A DNA stretch of 64,000 bases from Akebia trifoliata (Eukaryota; Streptophyta; Magnoliopsida; Ranunculales; Lardizabalaceae). The position numbers and the translations under genes are program-made. The notes under the pieces were generated by a model. The model made no database searches. It had not been told where the DNA came from and worked only from the letters and a program-made list of their open reading frames with translations. Shown here piece after piece: positions 36,101-49,400 of the stretch. Within the stretch, counting starts at the first letter, position 1; each line of letters begins with the position of its first letter. The stretch lies in assembly GCA_017979445.1 (NCBI GenBank), contig CM030716.1, forward strand, positions 12,561,611 through 12,625,610. Reading direction: 5' to 3'.

Positions 36101-39100
36101 CAAGATTCTTGGAAAGTTTAATTGTTGAACTATTGTCATAATAAAGTAGAGTAGATTCTTGTTGTTTGAAGTGCAGCTCCTCAAGAATTTTCCTCAGCCA
36201 AATGGCTTAACAAGCACATGCAGTTGCAGCAACAAGCTCTGTTTCGGTTGTTGATAAAGTGACAATCAATTGCTTCTTTGAACTCCATAAAACAGCTGCT
36301 AAACACATCATGAATACATAGCCAGACGTACTCTTTCTATCATCAAGATCACCTGCATAGTCACTGTCAGTAAAACCAAACAAATCTGACTTTTTATCCT
36401 TCTTGTAGAACAACCTATATTCTAGAGTTCCTTGCAAGTATCGAAAAATCCTCTTGGCCGCTAAAAGATGCATCTCCTTTAGGAATTCCATGTTTTTACT
36501 AATGAGACTTACGTCATGCATAATATTAGGCCGTGTGGCAATCAAATACATCAAGCTTCTCACAATTTTCTTGTAAAGAGTGTTGTCAACCTTCTTTCCT
36601 TCAGGATCTTTGATGAGTTTCACTACTAACAGAATTGTAGTTCTTCATTTCAAACCTATCTAAGATTTCTTGCACATACTTCTTTTGAGAGATAAAAATT
36701 CCATTGGTAGATTGCACCACTTCAATACCCAAAAAATAATGCATCATTCCAAGATCAGACATATCAAATTCAACCATCATGGATTTCTTAATTTTATCAA
36801 ACATGGCACTCTCATTTCTCGTGAAAATAAGATCATCCACATATAAGCACATATGCTCATATGGACATTTTTTAAAACCTTCTTTCAAAAAATAGGTTTC
36901 AATACGACTATACCAAGCTCGTGGAGCTCGTTTTAGCCCGTATAACACCTTTTATGAGTTTATATACCTTATATTCACTTCCAATCTTCACATAACCAGG
37001 AGGTTGATTGATAAATACCTGTTCCTATAGGTTACCATACAAGAGTGCTGATTTCATGTCCAATTGGAAGATAGGCCATGAATTTTGAGCAAATAAAGCA
37101 ATCACCAATCTGATGGTGTCATGTCTTGCAATCGGGCAAAAACTTCTTTATAATCCACGCCAAACTCTTGTTTGTAGCCTTTAGCTACTAAGCGCGCCTT
37201 GTACTTGTCGACTTCGCCACTCTCCTTTAATTTTGTCTTGTACACCCACTTGATACCAATTGTCTTGTACCCTCTCGGAAGTTCAGTCAACTCCCAAGTA
37301 TTATTATTTTCAATTGCTACAATTTCTTCATCCATCACCTTCTGTCATTTTGATTCATTCATAGCCGTTTCAAAAATAGTAGGGTCATAGTCTGAAAATA
37401 AAGCAAAATGTGTAAGTGGATCATCAGATTGAGCAATTTCAGTTACCTCATAATTTGTCATCCATGTAGATTTTTTTCTAATATGTTAAGGTCGCTCTTC
37501 ATCTTGAATAGTTGTTGGAGCTGGTTGTCGCTCATTCTCTACTGGCTGCTGCCTTTCATCTTCATTTTTTTCATAAAAAACAGCTGGAATTTGTTTTTTA
37601 ACATCATTTTCATTCCATGACCAGGTTTGATCTACATCGAAAACAACGTCGCGACTAATAACAATTTTCTTGGTGCTAGGATGGAAGAGCTTGTAAGCTT
37701 TTGAATGAGCACTAAGACCAAGAAAAATGCATTTCTCTCCCTTGTTATATAGTTTTTTTCTTCTCTGATCTGGAATATGGGCATCGACAACACACCCAAA
37801 AATTCTGAAATGATCTACCGATGGCTTTTGTCCTTTCCATGCTTCCTTCGGTGTCATATTTTGAACAACAAGTATGGGACTTCTATTTAAAATATGAATG
37901 CTCCAATTGACTGCTTCATGCCAGAAATCTTTTGATATGTTGCTCTTTGTTAGAAGGCTTCGAACCATATTTAGAATGGTACGATTCTTTCTCTTGCAAA
38001 CACCATTTTGTTGAGGCATATAAGTTGTTGTAAGTTGCCTTTTGATTCCATGGGTTTCACAAAAATTTACAAATTCATGTGAGTTATATTCTCCTCCACG
38101 ATCAATGCGAAGTACTTTTATTGGGTTGCCAATTTCTTTCTCAATAAGCACTTTATAATTTTTAAAGGCTGCAAAAGCTTCTAATTTCTCGTGCAAAAAA
38201 TGTACCCATGTTTTTAAACTAAAATCATCAATGAAAGTGATTAGGTATCTTTTACCTTCATTGGAAGATGGGTTTATTGGCCTGAAAATGTCAGAATGAA
38301 CAAGCTCCAATTGCTTCTTTGCTCTCCATGAATTTCCTTGCGGAAATTGGTTATGGTGTTGTTGGCTAACAACACATTCTTCACAAACTTCAGAGAGAGC
38401 TGTAATTTAAGGAAGACCAGTCACCATATTTTTCTGCTAAAAAGTCTTCAATCCACCAAAGTTTATGTAACCATAGCGAAAATGCCATAGCCATGCCACA
38501 TTCTTCAATTTTGCTGAGAAGCATGAATGAGTAGTGTTGTAGAGATAAAATGGGAACATACGATTTGCCGTCATGTTTACTTGAGCAATTAATCCCATAT
38601 TCACATCTTGTATTCGACATACTCCATCTTTGATAGAAATCTCGTATCTTTTTTCTTGCAATTGACCAACACTAAGTAAATTGGTCTTCAAGTCTGGAAC
38701 AAAGAGAACATTAGAATGGATTGAGTAGAATTTCCCTGGGTTTGGATTGTCACCCTTCCTTTCCCCATAACTAAGACTTTAGAATTGTCACCAAACTTCA
38801 CATCATCGCGAAATGACTCATCAAAATCAGAGAATGCAGACTTTTCTCCACACATATGATTGCTGCAGCCTGTGTCTAAGTACCATAAATTCTTGTTGGT
38901 TTCCTCCTTTGCATGGCAAACCATTAATAATGATACTTTTTTTTCCTTCTCCACAAGATTAACATCTCTCCATGTTGTCTATTCAAATTAGTTCGGCATT
39001 CAGATTTTTAGTGGCCATACCGATGACATCTGTAACATTCCACACTAGACTTGTCCACTGATCTTGGTCTATAAGTAATCGAGTGGTGGCTTCCTCGTCC

Positions 39101-42100
39101 TCTTCCTTTTCCTTGAAATTGATTATCTTGGTATTGGTTTCCTCGATCATTGTTTGCTCTACCTCTGCCTCTATTACCTCGTCCTCCACTTTCGTTACCT
39201 GCATCTCTATTGCCTCGACCTCTTTTTCCTCTTCCTCGATCTGTTGATTGATTCTGAATCGTAGCGTTGTTGTTAGTTGAAGCTTTCAGAGCTTGCTCCT
39301 CATTGTCCTGTTGGATCAACTTGTGCTCATGAACCAATAATGAACCTTAGAGTTCATCAATTGAGAGCTGATCAAGGTCCTTTGTCTCTTTGATTGAACA
39401 CACCACATAATTGAACTTTGGTGTCATCGATCGAAGTATTTTCTCGATTACTGTTACGTCCTTCGTCTTCTTGCCATGAATCCGCATTTCGTTGATTATT
39501 GCCATTGTTCTTGAGAAAAAATCAAAACTGATTCTCTTGATTTCATTCGGAGTATTTCAAACTCTATACGAAGTGCTTGGAGCTGCTGCCTCTTTGCTCT
39601 TATTGTTCCTTGGTACTTCTTCTTCATAGAATCCCATATATGTTTGGACTTGTCCTTGCAAAGAATGGTTTCCAAGATTGAACATCAATAGCTTGGAAAA
39701 GATAATTCTTTGCTTTGAGATCCTTCAATCATTACCCATCAAGTTCAATTTTCTGTTGGTTTGTTAAGACTGTGCCCTGGTGCTGGTTCTGCTACTCAAT
39801 TCTTAACAATCTGCCAATACTCTTTAGACCTCAAGAAGTTCTCCATCAACATGCTCCAATGGTCATAATGGCCATCAAAGCGCGGAATTGCAGGTTGCAC
39901 AAAGTTTTTTGACGCCATCGTTCACTGTTATTGATAAAAAAAAAAACAAAGTTGTTGTTCACTACTACTTGTTGTCACTCTCAAGCTCTAAAAAAGAAAA
40001 AGAAAATATAGGATGGCTGTTGAAAGGGTGACACGTGAAACTTGTAAAATGATATTTACTGAAGCCCGTGAAAGGGCTGTTGTGGAGAGAGCTACGACTG
40101 AAGCTCAACAGTGAGCAATGACAGAGGCCAGAGAAAAAAATTAGAGAAGGCGGGATTTTATAGGAGGCAAACTTATGACAAAGCGTGCTGCAGTAGAGAG
40201 AGCAACCGCAGAAGTTTGGGAGCGTGCTGTTGAAAGAGCAATGGCCGCGAAGGTTTCTTTGGAGGTAAGGGAACGAGTAGAAAGATTTGTTTATGAGAAG
40301 TTCTCTGTTACTTCGAGAGATGGTGAAATTAGACAATCCTCTTCTTTCTCTGATTTGCAGGACTCACAATTTCAAAGCTCTGATACCACTGATAAAAATT
40401 AGCTTATATCTATATGTAAATAGAAGACAAAACTATTAAAAGATGAAAGAGGAAATGCTGAATTCTCTTGTCAATTAATTTCATCAACTACGCAGCCTAT
40501 ATATAGGCATTACAACTCAATAGTCTACCACTAAACTAGGCACTCATCCGAACATGTAAAATAGAAAAGTAAACACGTACCCTCCTAGGGTAAAACTAAG
40601 GATCATGCTAATAGATCTTGACACGTACAAAAAACCACTATCAACATCCTACAGACCCGGTTAATAACTATAAGCCAAGTCTTGCAACAATAGAAAAATT
40701 AAATAAGAAATTCCTAATAATAACATGCCCACATGATGATATTTTTCATCAGAAACAATAGGCGAACCAACCTTGTCATGGGGCAATTGAGCCATGTCTG
40801 TGGCTTCGCGTCTACCCGTCGAACAATAACAATGTTTCTGATCTCCAAGGGTGCGCCAATTGTTCCCTTTGGCTTTGGTAGCCTTTTGCCTCCCCCAACA
40901 ACAGCTCCACCAACAAATGCCCATCCTGTAAATGAGTCATTAATGTTTCTATCGACTCAGTATGATCAGCACCTATTTCAATGCAGTAGCACAAAATAAA
41001 ATTAGAAAAAGTTTTAATACAATAGCACTGAATTGATCACTTTAAAAGCAATTTGTTTGTAGTGAGCACTACACATAAATGCTTACCTGAAATTTTAGAA
41101 GTAAAAGGAGCAAACATAAACTATTTCATATTCGGACCTGACCAAGTAAAGGGATAAAGGAATATAAGTGTTCTTTAATCTTGTATTTCCTCATTTCCAA
41201 AACAAGAATTGGCTCATCCAGAGTCTAAGCTCACCCCAAACTAAGGGGTGAGCTTTTCTTGCCCAAGATTTGTTTCTTGTCTTTGTAAGAAAATCACATA
41301 ACAATGATGCATTTCCAAGTCTAAGCTCAACCACTAAAGTTTCAACTAAGTTGATCAAGTGGAGCTCTTGAAACCAATTTGTAAGTCACACAAAGTTAAG
41401 GCAATGCATGCTTTCCAAGAATGACGGATATGTTAACTAACCATTCCTAATAACTAAAGTATTTCAAGATACTGCAATACAAATATTTTTATAAATTTTA
41501 ACCACAATTCACAGTTACAGATGTATGTAGTATTTTAAATTTAACTTGAAGAGAATTACTTACTTGACATATGCAAAGATCAAAGTGATGTGCACTCAAT
41601 TTCCAGAAGCTATTCAGATTACTAAAACTCATTCGGTGGTATTGGAGCCTTCCAAAACATTGGTTGTCAATGACACAACAATAATGTTATTGTACCTTGC
41701 TCAGCTCACATTTATAAATATACTAGTTGAAGAAAGTACGAAAGCAAAGCCTCTGTAACAAAGATGAACAAAGTGTGCATCATTCAACTGCTTCAAGTGA
41801 AAACTTGGACAAGATTCATAATTAGATACCAGAACTAGAAGTTAGACAACTCATGTAAGTTTATTAAATGGCATTCTCGCTTGGGAATTGATGAATGAAT
41901 CACGATGCTTGTTGGATCCATCAGGTGATAAGTTGCAAGTTTTATTATTTCAACAATTTGAGCAAATAATTGATTATAACTTCCAATAAATAAAACTTAT
42001 GTGCTAAATTAACTGCATTGATTCGATCATCCCATGATTTTGTAGGAATGGATAAAAGAAATGGCAATGCATGTAAAAACCATCGGTCCAAGCACCTATT

Positions 42101-45100
42101 GGAGATTGGATTAGAAGGATTTTATGGTCTATTAACACTGAGTTCAATTTAACCCCAACACATTTGCACAACAAGTAGGAACAAACTTTATTAAGAACGA
42201 TCAAGCTCTTGGTGTTGATTTTGCATCTGTTCACATTTACGCCGACTCTTGGTGAGAAGTACATATTGGAAAACTTATGACTCTTTATGTATAAATAAAC
42301 CACAAATGTTAACTAATTGAACTTGTTGTTAAGGATTTCGCAATCAATCTTCAACACTCACCTCTAGTTCGAGAAGTCATGGATAACAATATTTAGAATT
42401 GTGTAGTTGTAAATCATTATCCTTTTAAGTATTACCCTATGATCCTTGTGTGTTGTATAATGATTCTCGTGCCTCCGCAACGTTTTCTTTGGAGTTTCTT
42501 ATCCTTATGATGCCCAAGAGTTCAACATTCATCATGTAGTCTTTATCCTCCCTAAAAGCTATAGTTCTATGAGTTATTATCCATTCAAAATTCAAAACCA
42601 ATTCCATCGAGCTAATGTAACAATGATACAGGAAAAATTTAAAGGACTATGGATACTATCATGAAAATTTAAAGGCCTAAGCATAAAGAAACAATATTCA
42701 AGATGTAAATAAGCACCTGTGACCCAATTTTCCCACGGATGGATTGCAATGTCTCCTCTCCGAATCCCAATGAACCTATAAAATAATTACTTCATTAGTA
42801 GAAAGGGATACAAAAGCTATTATGAATCATTAAAAATCATATAATAATAATACTAGATACAGAACAATAAACAACTATAAATAAACAAGATCTCAATCAT
42901 GATATACCTATCAAAATGAATAAAAAATTAAAAACTACTCCAATGCTAAATAACAAAAGAAGTAGCCTTGTAAGGTATTGCTTCTTATGAACACCAATCG
43001 TTTACTTAATCCTCCATTGACCAATTTGTTATCACTTAGCAAAAGCTATAATTTAATAAAAAGACCATTCTTAGCAGAGACTTGTCATTTGAAATAATTA
43101 CAACAACAAAAAAAGAGTAAGGGCAGCTATAAAAAGGATCTTGTTGTCTCCTTTGGGGAGGGGGCATTGTATGATCATAAGAAATAGGATAGCTATACTA
43201 AATAAAGAGATTTTTCATTCTCCCTTTAAGAATTGGGTGAAAGGGTAGAAAGAGGACGCTAGCAATGTCACTCCAAGAGGCTTGAAAGCTTTATTCTTTT
43301 CACCTCAAGAAGAAAGAATCAATGCCGTTAATATCTTTATTTTCAAATAAAATTCTGGATTACTGCTCATTTTAAATGATGTGTTCAATAACATGTGCTA
43401 ATTCTCTACTGGCATTCCATCTTCCTTGAAGCACAACAGATATAAAATGAGTCACTATCAACCTATGGAAGCCTCATAAGATAGTTACCTTTTTTAAGAA
43501 GAGCATGTACATCTACTTTAAGGAGTTATTTAAAATCTACTGAATCAAACACCTTCAGAGTGGCTGCTTCTCATCCTAGATAGGCAGACCTATGGTAGTA
43601 GGACCCACCCTAGATATATTTGAGAAACCAATCAAAATTTTGAGTACTCATCATTCTCTCATAGTCTGAAAATGTCTTAATCTTTCTAGTTCCTACTATT
43701 AATTAAAAATATTATCAGCTACTACCATAGTTTCTTTGCCACAACCCCAAACATTTGAAATCTAAGGCCTTGAACTTTCCCAAGATGGAACCAAAACTAA
43801 TTACTGCAAATTTTATACTTGAAAACAATCTCTCTATAAATAATGGGGAAAAAGAAGAAGAATAAATCTTCCAAATTAGTCAAACTATTACCAAAAGAAA
43901 TAAAATCAAAACTGCATGAAACCGATTTCTCAGAACAAATCAAATCATTACTCATCAAAAGAAAAAACAAATAAATCTATAAGGAGTAGAAACAAAATTC
44001 AATATATAAAGATCAGAGAACAAGAAATGATCCAAAGAAAATTTTTGCAGTAATGTTGAAGCATTGCTCTCGAATACAAGATAAAATACAAACGAGGGTT
44101 TAGGATTTCTTACCTTTGAAACTTGCGATCAACGAACCAAAACCCTAAAAAATACAAATGAAATAGATGATTAGAATGATCTTATGGTTTAATTTTTTTC
44201 AAATTAGGTTTTTGATTGTGAGAGATTAAATAATTTTGAATTCGTGTCTAGAATCCAAGAAGAAATGCTAAAACAAGCTTCTTAAATGCGAGATTCTTCG
44301 TCAAACTAGAGCACTTACACCTTCCAATCTACTTAAAATCCTCAAATAATCTTCAAACGTGAGAATCCGCTATCACCCTTGATAAACACCAAAACAAACC
44401 AAAAAAAAGAAAAGAAAATACAGAGTAACAAGTTGTGAAAATTGGCTCAAACGAGCTTTGATAAACACAAGATTCTGTTTTTTTCCCCAAATTCAAACAG
44501 TACAACCTCCAATTAGTAGCAAACAAGATTTGATTCTAGTCTCAATCTTCACATTTCGAGCTTCGATTTCACAGAGGAAACTCCAAAAAGAATCGTTTTG
44601 CAACTTACATAACTCAACAATTGAAATTGATTCAAATTTTACACAAAAATCAATCGTAAAAAAAATTACAGTTTTTTTCCCTCCAAACAATGGATCTTTG
44701 GATGAATAAACTTCTTTCTTCCATATCAAAGAACTAAAAGATCCGGAGATGGAGAGAGGAGGTAAATGTAGAGAAACTGAAACCTTAGAAAACTATGCAG
44801 ATAGAATCAACAAGTTGAGAAAGAAAAAGCGAAGGAGTTATGGGATTTTGGAGAGTTTCATAATCTTACTAGAGAGAGAAGACAGTCTGGAAATAGTGTG
44901 AGAATGAGAACTGAGATTGTAGCTTGTGTTTTAAGAATTTGGGCAGCCTTGTAGCGACGACCAGATAATAAGTCCGTAGCTGAATGTTGTTATAGCGACG
45001 CTCCTAATGTGACCATCGCTAATATCCGTCACTGTAAAATCACTTTTCTATAGTGTAAAGTCTTCAAATTGTTAATTGAAAGTTGATGTAACAACCTAAA

Positions 45101-46401
45101 AATTAAGAAGGGTAGAGAACATGTAAGTTGACATTTTCATAGCTAGTCTGAACTAATATGATTTTGTCATTTATTAAAAAAGATGATTATTGTGTGTGGT
45201 ATCAGATAGAATTTTTGCTGGTAAAAATAAAGAAATTGATAAATTATTAGTCAAGTTATGTATTTAAATATGATTTTGAAACCAAAGGTTCTAGAATTCG
45301 CTTATGTAAATTTTAGAAAATCAAAGGAATATAAGTGTAAATTCACTACAAAGTTTATATATAGACAATAAAATTTATTTGTGTTTAGTAGAGCCATATA
45401 ACTCAATTGGTACATATTGCAAAGCAACTTTTAGGTCGTAAGTTCAACTCCAACTTACCCATCAAAAATCAAAATAATTTATCCATGTATGAGAATATTT
45501 CAAAATCTTATCTAATTATATAATTTCAACGAAATATTTATCTATGTTTTCTCCTCTATTGATTATGTTATTCGCTTTCTTATTAACGAATATTGTAATC
45601 AATTCATAAAAAATAAGCTAACATAATGCATATTGTAATTTTCTTTAGAGTTGTGCTAGGTTGACATTGGATTTACTGTGGTTTTTACATTTCTGACGTG
45701 GAGGTACACACATAACCATAGATATTATTTCCTCGTGATACGAGCAAACACATCTATGGTAATGTGAGAATCTCCACGTAAGAAATGTAAACAATGCAGT
45801 AAATCCAATGTCACTCAAGCATTAATGTTTTCTTTATCATTATCTAAGTTCCTATGACTTGAGTTTTTTGCATTATCAAATATAAAATGTTAAGCCTATC
45901 ATCTTGTATAGTATTTACTTTCATGTCGATAGTCAATTTTTTGAATTATTGAACCACTTTTGACAAGTTATTTGGTACTACATTTTCACAACTTAGGTTC
46001 AATACCTTTTGACAACCACTAACCCCCTACTTGCCTAGTAAAAAAAGGACTAATAATCAAAAGATATTTTTGAAAATGTGAAATGAGATGAATTACAAAT
46101 TGTAGATAAAAAAAAACTCGCTGTCTAAATCATTTCATGGATGGAGAACTACAAGATAAAGTAGATTTTGTTCAAACGCATAAGACTCAAAATGCAGTTA
46201 ACAAAACTGAGTAGGTATATATTGTTTGTTCCATTTTTGGAATGATGTCATCTTGAAATTCAAAAGATATTTTTTTCCCAGGTTAACTATATAAATGCAC
46301 ATGCCACTTCAAGTATTGTTGGTGACCTAGCTGAGGTGAATGCTATAAAAAAACTGTTCAAGAACTTGTCAGATATCAAAATCAATTCAACCAAGGTCAC
46401 A

Positions 46402-46437
<36 letters not shown>

Positions 46438-49400
46438 ATTATATATGGGAATATTAACGTCCAAGACCTCATAGGGACGTTAGCATTTTCCACTACTTTT
46501 TTTTTTCTTTCAATAATACCCTTGTCCATTTTGTGTTTTAGTGAAAAGAGACAAGGGTATATTAATCTTTTATATAATAAATGATTGTCATTTATATAAT
46601 AAATGTGAATGGCATTTTAAATGCTTTGACAATTAATGCCAACATAATAATTCATTTATTAAGGGTATAATAAATGTATTTATTATATAGCCCACATGGG
46701 GAGACCAAATTATTGAGATGATGTTTTGTGAGGATGATCTCTATGGTGAGAAGATCATCCTAAAAAAAATCAGCCTAATCTGAAACTTCCGACCCCATCA
46801 AAATTAAGTGGTCTACAAAGTTGAAGAATTATGGACCGTCAATTTTTAATGTTAATTTGTATATTACTTTTGACGGGGTGAGAAGTTTCAGAATGTGCTA
46901 ATATATATATAATGGCGTCAAAAGTAGTTTAATTTTTTGTGAGGATGATCTCCTAATTAACCATAGAGATAATCCTCACAAAAAATTCAGCTTATTTTCG
47001 AAACTTATAACCTATATATATTAAAAAATGTTTGGCTCTCTTTAGGGCCTTTAAATACTTCTCATGAGGTCTTGGACATTATCATTCCTCATACACATAC
47101 ATGTTTGGGTCCAAAATTTGTCTTATGAGTTAAAAGCTTCATATTGTGAGGAGATCATCATCACAAAATCTTGTCACTTTTCGAAACTTCTAACACCATC
47201 TAAAGTGATTTACAAATAAATAATAAAAATCGATAGTCCACAATTCTTGAACTTTGCAAACCACTTTTGATGGTGATAGAAGTTTCAGATTGGGCTGAAT
47301 TTTGGTGAGGATGATCTCCTCACCATAGAGATTGTTGTAAAAAATTCAGCCCAATAATAAGACAAATTTTGGTTCTAAACATGGTTTCCCTAATGTGGGT
47401 TGTTGAACGTGGCCCTATATATATATATATATAAACACAATGATAGATCCCAATCTCTATATCTTATAAATAAAGAGGGATTGAGATTAAATCTCACTAT
47501 AAATCTCGTTGATAACTTTTAACTTTATTGTCTCTCATCTTCTCTTACTTTTTATGCATCCTTTTCCACTTTAGTTGCATATCATCTTCTACCTCCCTTA
47601 ACCCTAAAAAGGATGCTCATGCCAGTAGGCACAAGTAAACTCATAAAGAGGTGTTGGGATTTAATTTCATTACGAATCTCCATAAAAAAATTAACTTTAT
47701 TATCTTTCTGTTCTTTTAGTTTTCAAAAGTACCAATCCAAATTTATTATTTTTTCTTTCCTATTCTTTTAACTTCAAGAGGATGCATGTGCCTACTGTGT
47801 ATGTGCACGCATGTGTGTGTATGTTTGTGTGCGTGTGAGTGTGTATATAGGGGAATCCTAGTTTTCAAGACCACATGATGACATTAGCAATATCCACCAC
47901 ATTCATTTTTCAGTAATATCTTTATCCATTTTATTTTTTACCAAAAAATACTAGGTATGTTAGTCTTTTACATAATAAATATATTTATTATGTTGGCATT
48001 AATTATCAAAGCATTTACTGCAAATAAGACATTTATATTCAAAGACTAAAATGCCCTTTGTTTTTATTATTTAAAAGACGAACATTTATTATGCAATGAA
48101 GGGCTCCATAGTCATTGCCAGGGGAGGAGCTAGTAAGGATACTGTTGTTGGGCGGGGGGGAATCAATTTTTTGGTGATTTTAGACTACCTTTGCATTTTT
48201 GTTTTAATTTAAGATGTTCTTTTGTTTTCAATTAATGACATGCCTCCTTTGACCCTATTGCTCCCCTCCCTCCACTTTTTACCCCCTCTTGCTTTAATTC
48301 TTTTGATTAATTAGATAACCCTTTACATTATGATGAATATTTGAGATACCCCGAAACTTTGTTTTCAAACTGATGACATGGCACATTCAACATGTTTTGC
48401 CTTTTATAGACTAACTGAAGATGATCTAAATAACCTCATTTGCAATTGGCATCCAAATTTTTTAATTTTTTTCTCTAAAATTAGTCATCTTCAAGTATTT
48501 CATGTCTTCAACCTCTATAAAAAATTAATTTTAATCTATTTAACTCCATCTTCAATCTATCATTTTGAACATTGTCATAAACCCTTCTATAAAACGTTAG
48601 AACTTTTTAGCAAAAATCTCATCATCTTCTTTTCAAAAATCCTACCTTATTTTCCCGAGAGGTCCTCTTCTACTGATTTTGGGAAGAGATCTAATTCGAA
48701 TGGTTTTCGATTTCATGTTAAGAGGGTAATGAAGTCATCTAATTTTTTTCTATTAGATAGGACCGAGGTCGAGGGGGCATGTAGGCGTTTTGGTAGATAT
48801 TTGAGATAGCCTCCTATGTTTTTAAACTGATGACATTACCCCTTGACTTGGGGCTTATCTCATACACTAATGAGAAATCACCTAAATACCCTTTTTTTTT
48901 TTCAACTCCTAACCAAAAACCTTGAATATATTCCTCAAATTAAACCATTTATCTTCAAGCCATCCAATCTTATAATTAAATGTACTTTGCTTCCCATAAA
49001 AAAATCTTGGTTTTTCCCTTGTCATTGTGTGATATTTTTTTTAATATAAATATTACACAACCTCAAATAAGGTATATATATAATGAAAATTACCTCTTAT
49101 AATGTGTGTGTATATATATATATTTCCACTATAAGAAAAAAAAATATTGCAATTTCGTGACTATGGAAAAAAAGGTATTGGACATTGCTAACATCCAACT
49201 TACATTGTGAATATATAAAGTATATGAATTCTAACAACAAATTTTTCCCCTTCTTGGATCTCCTTTTTTGTTTTGTTGTTATTGTCGTCTTTAGTCTATG
49301 ATCGGACATTGCCTCGGTGCAGCTGGGGGTTTAGAAGCCATTGCTACAATTAAGGGCATAACTTCAGGGTGGTTGCATCCAACCATTAACCAATTTGTAT

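Larger units (their letters stand above)
35476..40751 (-). mobile_element. Ty1/copia LTR retrotransposon, complete ends, decayed coding
   Basis: The LTRs are 35476-35842 and 40390-40751, both TG...CA, flanked by the 5-bp target duplication GAAAC (35471-35475 and 40752-40756). The minus-strand order is primer site, leader, gag, protease, integrase, RT, RNase H, which is the Copia order. By eye the LTRs differ at about twenty positions plus a 6-base and a 2-base gap in about 360, so insertion is not recent. All coding regions carry stops or frameshifts. It inserted into the CACTA element, which gives the order of events. Confidence 0.95.
34661..45055. mobile_element. CACTA transposon (non-autonomous) in KAS intron 3
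   Basis: The left end is CACTACAGTAAAATTTGG (34661). The right end TTTTCTATAGTG (to 45055) begins CACTATAGAAAAG on the other strand. TAA flanks both sides (34658-34660 and 45056-45058), a 3-bp target duplication. Subterminal repeats GCGACGG/CCGTCGCTATAG are clustered at 34680-34915 and 44955-45035. No transposase is recognised. The 10,395 bp include a nested 5,276-bp Copia element. Without that, about 5.1 kb remain, with exon-like unassigned pieces on the minus strand and a leader-like region at the right end. Confidence 0.88.

Noticed and set aside
41227..41255. Transcription terminator at a perfect 11-bp inverted repeat
   Set aside because: Hairpin terminators of bacterial type do not apply in plant nuclear DNA; no gene ends there.
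48378..48809. 143-codon plus-strand frame in KAS intron 4
   Set aside because: No recognisable domain, T-rich, and similar phrases repeat just before and after; chance open frame in repeat DNA.
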